Assembly (NCBI GenBank): GCA_027596195.1
Contig: JADGJG010000035.1
Location: forward strand, 1 to 64,000
Direction of reading: 5' to 3'
Source of the DNA: Podochytrium sp. JEL0797
Lineage: Eukaryota; Chytridiomycota; Chytridiomycetes; Chytridiales; Chytriomycetaceae
DNA length: 64,000 nucleotides
In this document: positions 20,801-31,345 of the stretch, in pieces
Numbering within the stretch: position 1 is the stretch's first letter
Layout: every line of letters starts with the position of its first letter
The notes under the pieces: generated by a model
What the model was told of the DNA's origin: nothing
Seen by the model: only the letters and a program-made list of their open reading frames with translations
Database searches by the model: none
Program-made: the position numbers and the translations under genes

Positions 20801-21694
20801 TCACAGTTTCGCATGTTTCCCAACCATCACCTTCCCCCCCTTCTTTTCCTCAAAAGCAGCCGACAACCGCTTCACAACCGCCTGTCCGACATTCGCATAC
20901 TCCCTTTCCTGCAAATCAAGTGCCCAGTCGCGAGAATACGCTACGGCCTCCTTCTTCAACGCGTCACTCGAAAGCACAACGAATCCGCCTTGATGTGTCG
21001 AGTATCGGTTTTCGGGGATCCATTCCCATGTCGAGGGGTCTGTGTTGGGGGTGGAGAGGATGCGGAATTCGTAGAGGGGGTCGTATGTGATGTCCCAGAC
21101 GTCGGCCCTGAAGGGATTGTAATGGAGATGGGTATTTTTTTTAGAATAAGGTCTGAGTGGAGAAGGTTGAAGAGAGGATATTCGTTGTGACGATTCGAAT
21201 GCGTGAAAGCCAGTCCAGGAGCGATTCGCTTGAACGCGATTCCATGGATTTCCGGAGATGACCAATCCACACGCCGCGGTTCCGTTACGACAACTCGCAA
21301 TCAGGTTCTCCACTCCTACAAGCACCTATTTCCTTCATCCCCTCCAGTCCAACCCCACACCCAATCGCTCGAGTTCAAACGGGAAAATGCAAGGTACCAT
21401 GAGTGAGCCAGTCGCACGACTGTGCATTTGACGGTGGCTTCGGTGGCGATAATCAACGGCTTCGAGAACTTGGACATTCCCTCTGAAGTGGTTTCGAACG
21501 AGTCAGGCCAGCGGATGGAAGGATCAAACAGGAGCCACAGCGAACGAACCTCTGGGAAAGATTTCGATCGACCAAATGTCGTCGCAATCCTCGGCGGGGA
21601 GAGGTTTCTGGAGAGCAGAGATGAATTCGGCGTAGTAGCCGTGGCGCTGAAGTATCTCAAAGATGGTGGCGCGCAGGGACTCGGTTCCGCTCAT
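20801..21694 (-). CDS. Conserved-looking protein of unknown function
   Basis: At least two exons. The first starts MSGTESLRATIFEILQRHGYY and runs through RGSLWLLFDPSIRWPDSF to about 21370. The second covers 21320-20801 with VENLIASCRNGTAACGLVIS, RADVWDITYDPLYEFRIL and a lysine-rich end (EEKKGGKVMVGKHAKL). The exact junction near 21320-21370 is uncertain; the best in-frame join uses a GTGTGG donor and an acceptor just before AACCTG. No signal peptide or membrane helix. I do not recognise the family. Its 5' end diverges from THI20, with about 400 nt between start codons. Confidence 0.5.
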
Positions 21695-22093
21695 CTTTTT
21701 CGGATCTTTTTTTCGGATTATTTTCGTCGCAGTCCGTTATTGTATTTTAAAGGGAATTTTATAACCTTTTGGAATCCTATCGACGCGATCGTGACAGTGG
21801 ATATCCCTCCGAGGATTGGCAGTAACGCGTCGGTGCACGTTCTCGGAGGTCACTAATCACGGTTCAACCGCAATTCCAGCATGCACCCGTCGTGGACGTC
21901 ACTTGGCACCTTAGCAAACGTCATAATCAACGCGGGCGATGGTCATCCCAGTGGAAAACTCGATAATTAATCTCAGCCAGAGGGTGCATTGGTCTTGCCA
22001 GGCACACTCCCAAACCTCCGAAATTCCAAACGCGAAACTATTCTCTCCTATTTCGTAGTTCGCTCTTATCGCGTTATCACAATTGTTACAAAA

Positions 22094-23936
22094 ATGGGTT
22101 CAACATTCTCTCCGCAACTTCTATCTCAAAAAAAGAAAATGACAGCCGCTACACTCCCACGCGTACTCACGATCGCTGGCTCCGACAGCGGCGGCGGCGC
22201 CGGCATCCAAGCGGATCTCAAAACATTCACAGCCCTCAAGACGTACGGCACATCCGTCCTCACGGCACTCACGGCCCAAAACACGATGGGTGTGCAGGCC
22301 GTCCACGCATGTCCTGCCACGTTTGTCTCGCAGCAGATGGACAGCGTGTTAGGTGATATTGGCACGGATGCCGTCAAGACGGGGATGTTGGTGGATGCGG
22401 AGGTGGTTGCGGTTGTGGCTGGGAAGATCAAGGAGTTTGGGTTGACGAAGGTGGTTGTGGATCCTGTTATGATTGCCACGAGTGGAGACAGGTTGGTGAG
22501 GGAGAGTGCGTTGGAAGCGATTGTGGAGGTGTTGTTGCCGGTGGCGTTGGTCGTGACTCCGAATATCCCTGAAGCAGAGGTGTTGTGTGGAGCGGTGAAC
22601 AAGGGGTGGAATGGAAAGATTGAGGACTTGAAGGGGATGCATGCGGCTGCAAGGGTGTTGTTCAACGCGGGGGTCAAGAACGTGTTGATCAAGGGCGGAC
22701 ATTTGCCGTTGGGGCATGGACCCGTTGGTGGGGAGGGTGTTCGCGTCGTGATGCTTGCTCCCACGGTCAAGAGAGACAATGGGGTTGATATCAAGTACTG
22801 TGTCGATGTCTTGTTTACTGGGGATGAGTTGATTGAGTTTTGGAAGGAACATGTGCCCACTCAGAACACGCACGGAACCGGATGCACCTTGTCGTCTGCC
22901 ATTGCGGCGTATCTCGCTCGTGGAAAGTCTGGTACGTTGTCTTCTATTCTTGATGCATGATTTGGCTACGCCCGGTGCACTAACCGTCGCTTTGTTTGCC
23001 AGTCGTCGAGTCTGTGCAAGAAGGCCTGTTGTTTGTCACGAATGCCATCAGCACGTCTCTCAGCATGGGATCAGGACACGGTCCATTGAACCACGTTTAC
23101 GCGATCGAGGAGTTCAAGCCTGCCATGACAAAGTTTGTGCCGCATTGTTGGATTCCTCGAATCGAGTTTCTGACCTATTCCCAAAACTCACAGAGAAAGC
23201 CTCATCCAAACCCTCAAGGGCTCTTGTCAAAAGGATTGGGACGAATACATGAACCATCCCTTCGTGATGGGCCTTGCCGACGGAACTCTGGACCAAGAAG
23301 CCTTCAAACACTACATCCGCCAAGACTACATTTACCTCCTTCACTACGCCCGCGCCTACGCTTTGGCCGCGTTCAAGAGCAAGAACTTTCGCGACATTGG
23401 TGTCGCGGCGGGAGTCGCGCAAGAAATCGCGGAGGAAAGTCAACTCCATGTCAAGTATTGCGAGGGGTGGGGGATCTCGCTTCAAGAGCTTGAAGGTACC
23501 AAAGAAGCTACGGCGAATCTTTCGTATACGCGATACTTTTTGGAGAAGGGTTTGAGTGGCGATTTGATTGATTTGTATGTGGCCATGGCGCCTTGTTTGA
23601 TTGGGTATGGTGAGATTGGGTTGAAGCTCATGAACGATCCCAACACCAAAAAGGAGGGTAATTTGTACTGGGAGTGGATTTCGAACTATGGCAAGGAGGA
23701 TTTCCAGCAAGCTGTGACGGCGGGTGAAGGTGATACATGTTTTTTTTGTCTTGATTTGGTGTTGACATTGACGCTGACTCTTGTTTGTTTACGAATTAGA
23801 ACTCTTGTTCCGCTTGTACCAAGACACGATCCCTTCCAACAACTCGACGCGTCTCCAAGAACTGTGCGACATTTTCCGTCAAGCCACCGTCCTTGAGGTC
23901 AATTTCTGGCAAATGGGTCTCGAGATCCAAGACTAG
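22094..23936 (+). CDS. THI20: HMP/HMP-P kinase fused to TenA (THI20-type)
   Basis: A bifunctional thiamine enzyme. The N-terminal ThiD domain phosphorylates hydroxymethylpyrimidine to HMP-PP. The C-terminal TenA domain is a thiaminase II that salvages degraded thiamine. Predicted exons are 22094-22931, 23003-23132, 23194-23729 and 23800-23936, giving 546 aa. ThiD motifs are [18 protein letters not shown] near the start and [10 protein letters not shown] near the end of exon 1. TenA motifs are [26 protein letters not shown], the [10 protein letters not shown] segment with the active-site cysteine, and [10 protein letters not shown] at the end. Translation could also begin at 22139 ([10 protein letters not shown]), which is closer to usual family starts. 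THI6 follows on the same strand. Yeast Thi20 has the same fusion. Confidence 0.95.
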
Positions 23937-23998
23937 AGTTGCCTCGCTATTCCGTTCTCATGTCTACCTTTTAACTCTCTCTTACTTTTCTTTTTGTT

Positions 23999-24087
23999 GA
24001 GCACCCGGGAGCCTTGTTGTGAGGCTGAGAACTCTTTCTAAACCGTTTGGACCGGATCGCGGTAATTCGCGCGTCGGGAATATGCTC
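23999..24087 (+). promoter_or_regulatory. TPP (thiamine pyrophosphate) riboswitch
   Basis: An eukaryotic TPP aptamer in the leader of the THI6 gene. P1 pairs GAGCA (23999-24003) with TGCTC (24083-24087). Conserved parts in order are CGGGAG, a GCC...GGC stem, the invariant CTGAGA (about 24025-24030), and the second half GACCGGATCGCGGTAATTCG then GCGTCGGGAA. These line up position by position with the bacterial thiC aptamer (CTGAGA, CCTGATC, GATAAT, GCG, GGGAA). In fungi such aptamers control alternative splicing of the leader. Here a GTAATT inside the aptamer (24062-24067) could act as donor, and CAG sites around 24128-24140 as acceptor. Thiamine would be expected to repress the downstream gene. 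Confidence 0.93.
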
Positions 24088-24093
24088 AAATAA
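24082..24093 (+). other. Minimal upstream ORF (M-L-K-stop) at the riboswitch edge
   Basis: ATGCTCAAATAA begins inside the 3' strand of riboswitch helix P1. If the leader is retained unspliced, ribosomes would meet this ATG about 108 nt before the THI6 ATG. This fits the known fungal scheme in which a TPP-dependent splice form exposes decoy start codons. Whether it is translated is inference. Confidence 0.5.
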
Positions 24094-24189
24094 AATACAT
24101 TGATATATCACCAATTCTTTATTTCTCCGGCCAGAGACAGGTCAGAGATAACGATTTTGAACTCCGCATTTTTTTCGCCAAATCAAAAC

Positions 24190-26066
24190 ATGCAAACCAA
24201 AACAGTTGTGACCCGAACGACCACCACAACGACCTTCGGAACACCATCCCCCAAACCCTTTGATCTCTCCGTATACGTTGTGATCGATGTCTCGACACTG
24301 CCACCCGATGCCTCCATCACGTCCATTGCTACCCAATCTCTCCTCGGCGGCGCCACGATCCTCCAACTTCGTGCAAAGGACCTTCCCACCAAAGAATTTG
24401 TCTCTCTCGCCCAGAAAGTGTCTGCGGAAGCCAAACGGTTCGGTGCCGCCTTCGTGATCAACGATCGTATTGACGTGGCGTTGGCGGTGGATGCGGATGG
24501 CGTTCATATTGGACAAGTGAGGAATATGAGTTTGAGGTGTATGAATATTGATCTTGCGTGGTTGAGTAGGACGATATGCCGTTGAGTCTCGCGCGAACCC
24601 TCCTGGGACCCACCAAAATCATTGGCATCACGTGCACCAACCCTGCTGAAGTTGTCGAGGCATGTGCCAATGGAGCAGATTATCTCGGAACCTGTGCAGT
24701 GTTCCCCACGGCAACGAAAGTGTATGATTCCGGATTCGTCCCGTTGGGAGCGGAAGGGTTGAAAAACTTGATGGCTGTTTCTTCTGTTCCTGTGGTTGCG
24801 ATTGGAGGTATCAATGGAGAGAATTTGGAGCAGTTGATTGTTGAGTCGAGGACTGTGGAGGGGAGGGGTGTGGCTGGGATCGCGGTTGTGAGTGCTGTGA
24901 TTTGCGCAAAGGATGTCAAGGCTGCGACGGAGGTGAGACTTTCCCCCATATGCCGATATTAGATGAATTCCAACGCATTTGACACTTGAAGATTCTGGCT
25001 GCCAAAATCCGTCCTTTGGTATCGTCATCCTCCATCGCGGCTGTTCCAAGGAACCTGAACACGCGTTCTCCGCGCGCTCAATTGCTCGTTGATCGCGTCG
25101 CTACTGCTTTGGGCGCGATCCGTAAATCAACTCCACTCGTGCACTGCATTACAAACTACGTTGTCATGAACGACAACGCGAATGTTCTTCTGTGAGAGAT
25201 TCTTATTTCACTCACGTCCCGTCCATCCCGCGTGGTTCTCATTTTCATAATCAGCGCGATCGGCGCGAGCCCCATCATGGCCCACGCCGTCCAAGAAGCG
25301 ACCGACATCACGTCCTTCTCTGGCGCTCTCGTGCTCAACATTGGAACTCTTTCTGAACACTGGATCGAAGCCATGCACCTTGCAGGGAAGACGGCGAATG
25401 CGATTGGGATCCCGGTTGTGATGGATCCTGTTGGGGCGGGAGCGACTCCGTTCCGTCAGAAAACGTGTGTGGATCTCGCGACTCTGATTCACTCGGACAT
25501 TATCAAAGGTGCACTTTGTTTTTCTCCTGCTTCGGTCATAGCTAACATGATGCAAACAAGGAAACGCGGGCGAGATCTCATTCCTCGCCAAAACTCTCGC
25601 CAACACTGTAGACGGCGCCGAATCCCGCGGCGTCGACTCAATGGGACCCCTTTCCGCCCCTACCAGCCTCGTTCGCGCCCTCGCGTCCAAAACCCGCTCT
25701 GCGATCGCCATGTCGGGACCCGTGGATTACATTTCAGATCGCGCGGGACGCGACGTGGTGGCTGTTTCGAATGGAAACGACTGGTTGGGGAAGATTACGG
25801 GTACCGGGTGTGATACTACGACTCTTGTGGCTGCGTTTGCGGCTGTGGTGAAAGCGGAGGAGTGGAAGGAGGAGGAGGAGGGGGGGTTGGATCCGTATCT
25901 TGTCGCTGGGGTGGGTGGACTCTTGTGTATGTGTGTTGCGGCGGAACTGGCTGTGAAGGAGGGGGCGGTGAAGGGGCCCATGTCGTTTAAGACGGCGTTG
26001 TTTGATGCGATTGCGGGGTTGACGCCGGAAATGGTGCAGCGTTTTGCGAGTGTGGAGTTTGTGTAA
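24190..26066 (+). CDS. THI6: Thiamine-phosphate synthase fused to hydroxyethylthiazole kinase (THI6-type)
   Basis: Joins HMP-PP and thiazole phosphate into thiamine phosphate (ThiE half) and phosphorylates hydroxyethylthiazole (ThiM half), as in yeast Thi6. Five exons are predicted: 24190-24516, 24570 to about 24930, about 24993-25194, about 25255-25508 and about 25562-26066. ThiE motifs are [29 protein letters not shown] joined to DDMPLSLAR across intron 1, and VVAIGGING. ThiM motifs are [37 protein letters not shown] and [11 protein letters not shown]. The leader carries a TPP riboswitch, so expression should fall when thiamine is present. It uses the product of the neighbouring THI20. A decayed piece of its last exon lies inverted at 4891-5170. 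Confidence 0.95.
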
Positions 26067-26199
26067 TCTTTTTTGGTATCGTTTCTTCTCTATAAACGAA
26101 GTAATAGTTTGGAATGGAAGTCGGTTTTTTTTAATTACTGCCCCCTAATTGGCCAGCACGGCTCTGACCCGCCTACTTGCTTGGCAATAAGTATGAAAT

Positions 26200-26780
26200 G
26201 GAAGTCGGGTGGGAGGCCAGAATAAGACTGGGCAACTGGGATCGATCTCGTGATCCTCTCGTTTTGCTATCACTAAAAGCTCGTTTTCCATTTCCACCAT
26301 TATTTCTTAACACCCTTGCTACGAGTGCAAGTATTCCTATCATTCGACGTTGTGCCAAAGGGAATGTCCTTTGATTAAATCACATTTTTGTGTGGGTGGC
26401 GGATGGGAAAACGAGCCTTGGCCTCTGGATGATCGCATCGAGTATCATTGTGGAAGTTTCCATCACACTCCCACACCTTTTACACTTCAAGAGCACGGTT
26501 ATTCGTATCATCCGGCGCTTTGCCAAAAGGGGTGATTTGAGATCTCATTCGATTTTTCGGGCATGGGAGGCCGGAAATGAGACTGGGCCACTTTGATTGT
26601 GGGATCAACAGGGCATCTCATGCTGCTATCACTTGGGTGGAAGTTTGGCTTGCCGTTTCCACTATTCTCCTCCTAATTCTCTTTTTTAGGAAGAATCATT
26701 TCGATCTTTCAACATCATGCCAAGCGCGTACAAACGGGGAGGTGTCGTTTGATTAAATCACATTTTTGGAGATCTTTCTT
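26200..26780 (+). repeat. Imperfect direct repeat upstream of copy H
   Basis: Two diverged units of about 190-210 nt. Unit 1 (about 26208-26390) and unit 2 (about 26562-26775) share GGGAGGCC-G-A, AGACTGGGC-ACT, GCTATCACT, CGTTTCCA-type and ATTAAATCACATTTTTG segments in the same order. The last of these (TTTGATTAAATCACATTTTT) is identical in both. The sequence between the units repeats the same motifs less clearly. It appears to be a duplicated promoter region of copy H; no gene is seen between 26067 and 26870. Confidence 0.55.
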
Positions 26781-26794
26781 TGAGGTATCAATAT

Positions 26795-26804
26795 GCACTG
26801 CCAC
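26795..26804 (+). promoter_or_regulatory. Proximal GCACTGCCAC box, copy H
   Basis: Exact GCACTGCCAC starting 76 nt before the ATG, preceded by GAGGTATCAATAT, as in copies C and E. Confidence 0.6.
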
Positions 26805-26870
26805 AGCCAAGCCGAGGCACAAAAGTTAGGCTCCGCGCTGTAAACAAGAAACATTCGAAACATCCAAAAC

Positions 26871-28227
26871 ATGACGACAAGCGTGACCAACACCAATGCC
26901 TGCCTTGGTCTCGCTCCGAGCTTGGCCGTCTGTGCCAAGCCCAACCTCGACGGCAGCATCCTCCCGTCCGCCATCTGCTGTAATGTGATTTTCGAATACA
27001 ACAAGGCTGGATGCTTCTGCAACCCTATCACCTCGGTACGATTGTTGAGTATCCTGGGTCGGAAGGAAAAGAATGTGCAATCACTCACACGGCTATACTC
27101 TCGTTTCTCAGGTCTTGCTCGGAAGCCAGCAGGCATCCATGCTAGCTTATGTGGCGCGTCCAGTCTGCGCTGTTGCTTCTTGGAAGCCATGGACGTGGGT
27201 TGTCCCATGTCACCAATTCGAAGGACACACTTACAACAACGGCGTATGCCCCTCGAATGACATTGAAATGGATGCTGCGCGTTTTGTAACTGCGGTGAGT
27301 TTGCTTGTTTCTTCACCTAGTGAAACTTGCTCCGTATTAAATCCGACTTTTCCTCAGGGCTCTTATCAAGCTGCCCTCTCCGCACAAGTTTACGCTCCAC
27401 GCTATGGATCCGGATGCTTCAACTTCACCTCGCTTCTCGAGAAAGTGACCCCATTTATGGACCCAGCTTACACGATCTCCGGAACGTACGGATTGGGCGT
27501 TTACACTACACCCAAAATGGCAATCGAGTACTACGCCATTTTGAACGCTCAGATCAACAACAACTATGCCGTGAGTACCGCGGGTCCATCTAAACTCAAA
27601 ATTGCTGGCTTCCTTCCAGACGGGGCGCTTGTTTTGGGTAGTTTGAGTTCGTATTCATTCTACAACGAGATGCTGACCTCACCACCGGCCTACGTTGAGG
27701 TTGCGCACTCGTTTGATGGCTGCACTACCTCCAACATCTTCTCCGCATTGCTCCCAAGCGGTTCGGTCCTGAACCCCAACCTGGGGAAATACGGCTCGAC
27801 CATGGCTTACATTGCCGCTATTACCACGTTGGGGCAAAACAGCACGACCTGGGGACCCGAGAACACGTGCAAGTTCCACACCACTTACTGTACGGGAACC
27901 AATGCACAGTTTGACACGGAACAAGAATGTGTCGATTTCTTATACTCCCTCCCGCTCTATTCCCCCGTCTGTGGGTTTGGGCACATGTTGAGTGGAAACT
28001 CGAGAGTCTGTCGCTCGAAGCATCAGTACATGGCGCCGTTGAGTCCGGAAATTCATTGCGCTCATCTTTCTCGAAAGAATGAGCACTGCAGCGATGACAA
28101 TTGCGGACCTGGTGGGGACGCTTCTCAAACGGAAAAGTATTTCAATCAGTTTAAGACGCAAGTTGATGATATTATGGCCGTCCAGGATGGGATTGGTTCA
28201 AACTGGACTTTGCCGAAAGTTTGCTGA
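26871..28227 (+). CDS. Cysteine-rich LTP-like/SnoaL-like family protein (copy H)
   Basis: Predicted exons are 26871-27035, 27112-27294 and 27358-28227, phase 0, giving 405 aa. The N-terminal eight-cysteine module is CLGLAPSLAVC, AICCNVI, CFCNP, RPVC, VPC. Exon 3 starts with a GSYQAAL segment and has GCFN, a KMAIEYYAILNAQINN stretch, YCTG, CGFGHMLSGNSRVCR, HCAHLS and an NWTLPKVC end. It lacks the DPGP segment found in most copies and instead has CSDDNCGPGGD, exactly like copy C. It follows THI6 on the same strand and is tail to tail with copy I. Function unknown. Confidence 0.82.
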
Positions 28228-28585
28228 TTCTTTTCTATGTCTGCGTATATGATTGTCCAAGAATAAATGAATTTGCTCGCTCTTTCGTTTTCCCGTTCGA
28301 ATACGAGAGTTTGGTCAGGATTCGGTGGTACCTCACTTTGTCTCATTGTTTATGGGTGATTTCTAATGTTGTGTCGGGAGACCTTCGCCGGCCAGTGGCG
28401 GGGAGTAGACACATCGCCCCCAAACGACGAAGTATAAAGTCTTCGGACAGGGAATAATAGAATCGAAGGACGTGCTACCGCCGCAGACCGAAATCAAACC
28501 ATCATCTCGGAAGGTCTCTGAAATGCGTCGTTTCGGTCGGGCAGTCTGTTTTCTCACATTGATGTCTACATTTCTTCGTTACTAC

Positions 28586-28600
28586 ATGCTCGACTTTATT
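28586..28600 (-). promoter_or_regulatory. Family 3' UTR element / poly(A) signal, copy I
   Basis: AATAAAGTCGAGCAT on the minus strand, 48 nt after the copy I stop codon. The rest of the 420-nt gap between copies H and I contains no gene I can support. Confidence 0.6.
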
Positions 28601-28647
28601 CCCACCAACTCTCCAGCAAATAACAAACAAAAGGCATAAAAAAAACT

Positions 28648-30021
28648 CTAGCAAACTTCTGGAATTTCCCAGACCCACGAAGGACTCAATACAGTCGCGT
28701 TCTGCTTCACCGTGATTTCATGAACCTTCTGCTTGTATCCCTTGTAAATCTTTTCCACGATTTCAGGATTTCCACCAGGTCCGCAAAACGCGTCAAAGTC
28801 ATCATTGGGGCCGGGGTCCATGCAAACCATACTTCCCGGAGCAAGGTGCGGACAATGTACGGTGGGATTAAACACGGCCAAGGCCTGGTGTTTTGTGCGA
28901 CAAACTCTCGAATTTCCACCCGTGATGTGGCCGTACCCGCATACCGGAGAATACAATGGGAGGGAAGTAAAGAAGTCGAGGCAAACTTGCTCGGTGGCAA
29001 ACTGTTGGTTGGGGCCCGTGCAGTATCTAGAGTGGTACTTGCACGTGTTGATGGGTCCCCACATGGCGCTTTCTTCACCCAAGGTCAGGATACCGTTCAC
29101 GTAGGCGAGAGTGGTGGGTTGATTTGCCTTGGGGCGCAGAACAGACCCAGCTGGGGTGGTGGTTGAGAGGACCGTGGTCGTATTGCAGCCGTCAAAACCG
29201 AAGATAGTCTCGCTGTAAGATTCTGGCGCGGTCAGAGTCTGGTTGAATAAGGAAAACGTGGAATAACCCCCCAAGACGATTGACCCGTCTTGGAGGACAC
29301 CGGCAACATGCTTGTTGGGGTTGACCGTGGCGAAGGCGTTGTTCCGGTTCAGTTGGGCATTCAGGATAGCATAGTACTCCATCGCCGTTTCGATGCCGTG
29401 GAAAATGCCCAAGCCGTACGATCCGCTTGAGAAAAACCCAGGATCCGCGAGTGGAGCGACTTGTTCAAGCAAAGCAGAGATGTTGAAGCAACCGGACCCC
29501 CAACGTCCGTTGCGCACATATTTCGTGACGGCTGCGTTGAACTTGGACTGGAAAAAGTGAAATACTCCCGTTTAGAAAAACCATGTGGTTAAGCCCAATA
29601 ACAAACAAGTGAGAAACTCACGGCAGTGCCAAAACGCGCAGCATCCATCTCCATGTCACTCAAGGGACAAGCGCCGTTGTTGTAAGTGTGGCCTTGAAGG
29701 GGTTCGCAAGGGACCTCCCAGTATTTCGAATGTCTGGCCGCAGCGCAAGCCGGGAGCACGGCATTGGCAAGCACGGGAGCCAAGTTGGGGCCAAACAAGA
29801 CCTGTCAAACGATTTCATCAGCGCATGCTACAGATATTCTGCAATCTCACCGAGGTGATCGGGTTGCAGAAGCATCCGGCCTTGTTGTACTTCAAGACAG
29901 CGTCACAGCAGATGGCGGATGGGACGGCGCTGGGCGGCAAACAGTTGGCCAAGCTCGGAGCGAGTCCGACGCACGCTTGGGTGTTAGTGTTTGTGCTCGC
30001 GGTCGAGGCCACACTAGTCAT
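28648..30021 (-). CDS. Cysteine-rich LTP-like/SnoaL-like family protein (copy I)
   Basis: Predicted exons are 30021-29851, 29801-29622 and 29547-28648, phase 0, giving 416 aa. Exons 1-2 give CVGLAPSLANC, AICCDAV, CFCNP, LPAC, VPC and HTYNNGAC. Exon 3 is 900 nt with GSGCFN, a TAMEYYAILNAQLNR segment, YCTG, CGYGHITGGNSRVCR, HCPHLAP and PEVC. It shares the CLPPS-PSA first loop with copy B, its counterpart in the inverted duplicate at 1.3-2.7 kb. Its C-terminal tail (EKIYKGYKQ) is shared with the fragment at the left window edge. Function unknown. Confidence 0.82.
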
Positions 30022-30104
30022 TTGTTGAATAGGCTGAGTGCGAATGCAGCGGCGGGCTCTCTTTTTGTACCTTTTGTGGGTGGCAAGTGTGGCAGGGAAT
30101 AATG

Positions 30105-30114
30105 GTGGCAGTGC
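30105..30114 (-). promoter_or_regulatory. Proximal GCACTGCCAC box, copy I
   Basis: Exact GCACTGCCAC on the minus strand, starting 93 nt before the copy I ATG, followed by two further TGCCAC repeats and GCCACCC. Confidence 0.6.
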
Positions 30115-30869
30115 AGAACACCCAGTTGATATCTCCTTTTTAATCACTCGATCGCTGCTTTGAATGTGCTCTACTGCCGGCCGGCCTCGCGATCGGATTC
30201 TGGTATCAGTTCATAACGGTTACTGGAGATATCGGAACCGATTTCTTGTGAAATCCGTTCGAGGGTACAAAATGGGTGGGAAGGCGGTGCATGCCGCTTA
30301 GCCAAGCAGTAGCCAAGCAGCCATTTGTTGGCTCTAAAAATAAATTCCGGCCTCGTGCCTCGGCGATGAGCGGTTCCTCGGTGGGGACCCCCATTTTCTA
30401 TTCTCGTCTTTCGTTTTTACTGTCCCCTTTTCCTTTTTGTTCAATGAAAGAGCGTATGTGTTGCTTCCTTCAACATTGAGGCTAAGAGATCGCGTCCAGT
30501 CCCACTTTTCACAGACCAAAGCAAAAACCGGAATATATTCATTCATTTTAGATGATTGATGTCGCAGGCGGATAGCCGTGGCCGCTGCTTCCGTTGAGTC
30601 CAGTATAAACACGCGAGGAGAAGACAAAAGAATTGTGGAATTATCCAATCACTGATCCAATGTCGTTTACTGGATGGATGGGTTTGACTACCCCCACCTC
30701 CCCACAAGTCCGCCTATTGCAGGGGATCATTTCGAACGCTGCCATCAAAATCAGTAGTACGAGTTCATTTTCAAGGAAACATACTGTTACACTATTCATT
30801 GATTTCATTCTCACAATAAGCCCCTCTATTTCTTCCTTTATTGTACTATTCAATGCTCAAACAACAAAC

Positions 30870-31345
30870 ACGTATCCGCCCAAACACCACCAACCCAACC
30901 TTCCCTTCCTCTAACCCATACACAACTTCTAAACATCGCGATGAACTCATGCACATAACTGGAATATCGGCTGAAGACGCGACGGATTCCCTTGAAGTAG
31001 ACGGCTCGAAAGACCGGTTTCCTCGTCGGGGGGGTGCCGCGGACTCGAAAGCCTTGCTTGCATGCTGATGCAGCGTAGTTGAACCTCACCTTGGTCGCGT
31101 CTGGGGACCAGCAGCAGGAACCTAAAAAAAGGGGGGGAGAGTGTTTGAGTCGTAGCTTGGCACAGAAACAGGTTTACCTGCCATCGACCAACGCGGTACG
31201 AAATTGGGCGCCGGAAACGTGGTTTTTAGTGCCGGGAGAACTATTCGGGTTAATATATACCTTGAGGGAGCACCATGCACCGGCCAAACGCCGAGCGGAG
31301 TCGTTCCCAGGAAGGGTTCCAACCGACTTTATTCTGTAAACGCGA
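30870..31345 (-). CDS. Possible small cysteine-containing protein (doubtful)
   Basis: In the 1.9-kb gap between copy I and the ABC transporter, the minus strand has two stretches that read like protein. One is GTLPGNDSARRLAGAWCSLK followed by KNHVSGAQFRTALVDG. After a plausible 60-nt intron with a T-rich acceptor comes SCCWSPDATKVRFNYAASAC, then KQGFRVRGTPPTRK. The two frames do not join cleanly with the obvious GT-AG pair, so the model may be wrong or the gene broken. No start codon is certain. The rest of the gap (30115-30870 and 31345-31949) shows nothing I can assign. Confidence 0.22.

Noticed and set aside
21875..21995. Possible second TPP riboswitch before THI20
   Set aside because: The minus strand has GCACCCTCTGGCTGAGATTA, and a TGCACCC/GGGTGCA pair closes the region. 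The second conserved half (CTGATC, GATAAT, GCG, GGGA) is not recognisable and the strand is wrong for THI20. I treat it as chance similarity; a covariance-model search would settle it.
26200..26260. tRNA-like stretch (GGGATCGATCTCGTGATCC)
   Set aside because: A T-arm-like pairing can be drawn, but no acceptor stem or anticodon arm fits on either strand, and the segment is part of a diverged direct repeat.
28370..28480. Possible structured RNA between copies H and I
   Set aside because: Several short G/C-rich pairings exist, but no known RNA family signature was seen and the sequence is not repeated elsewhere in the window.
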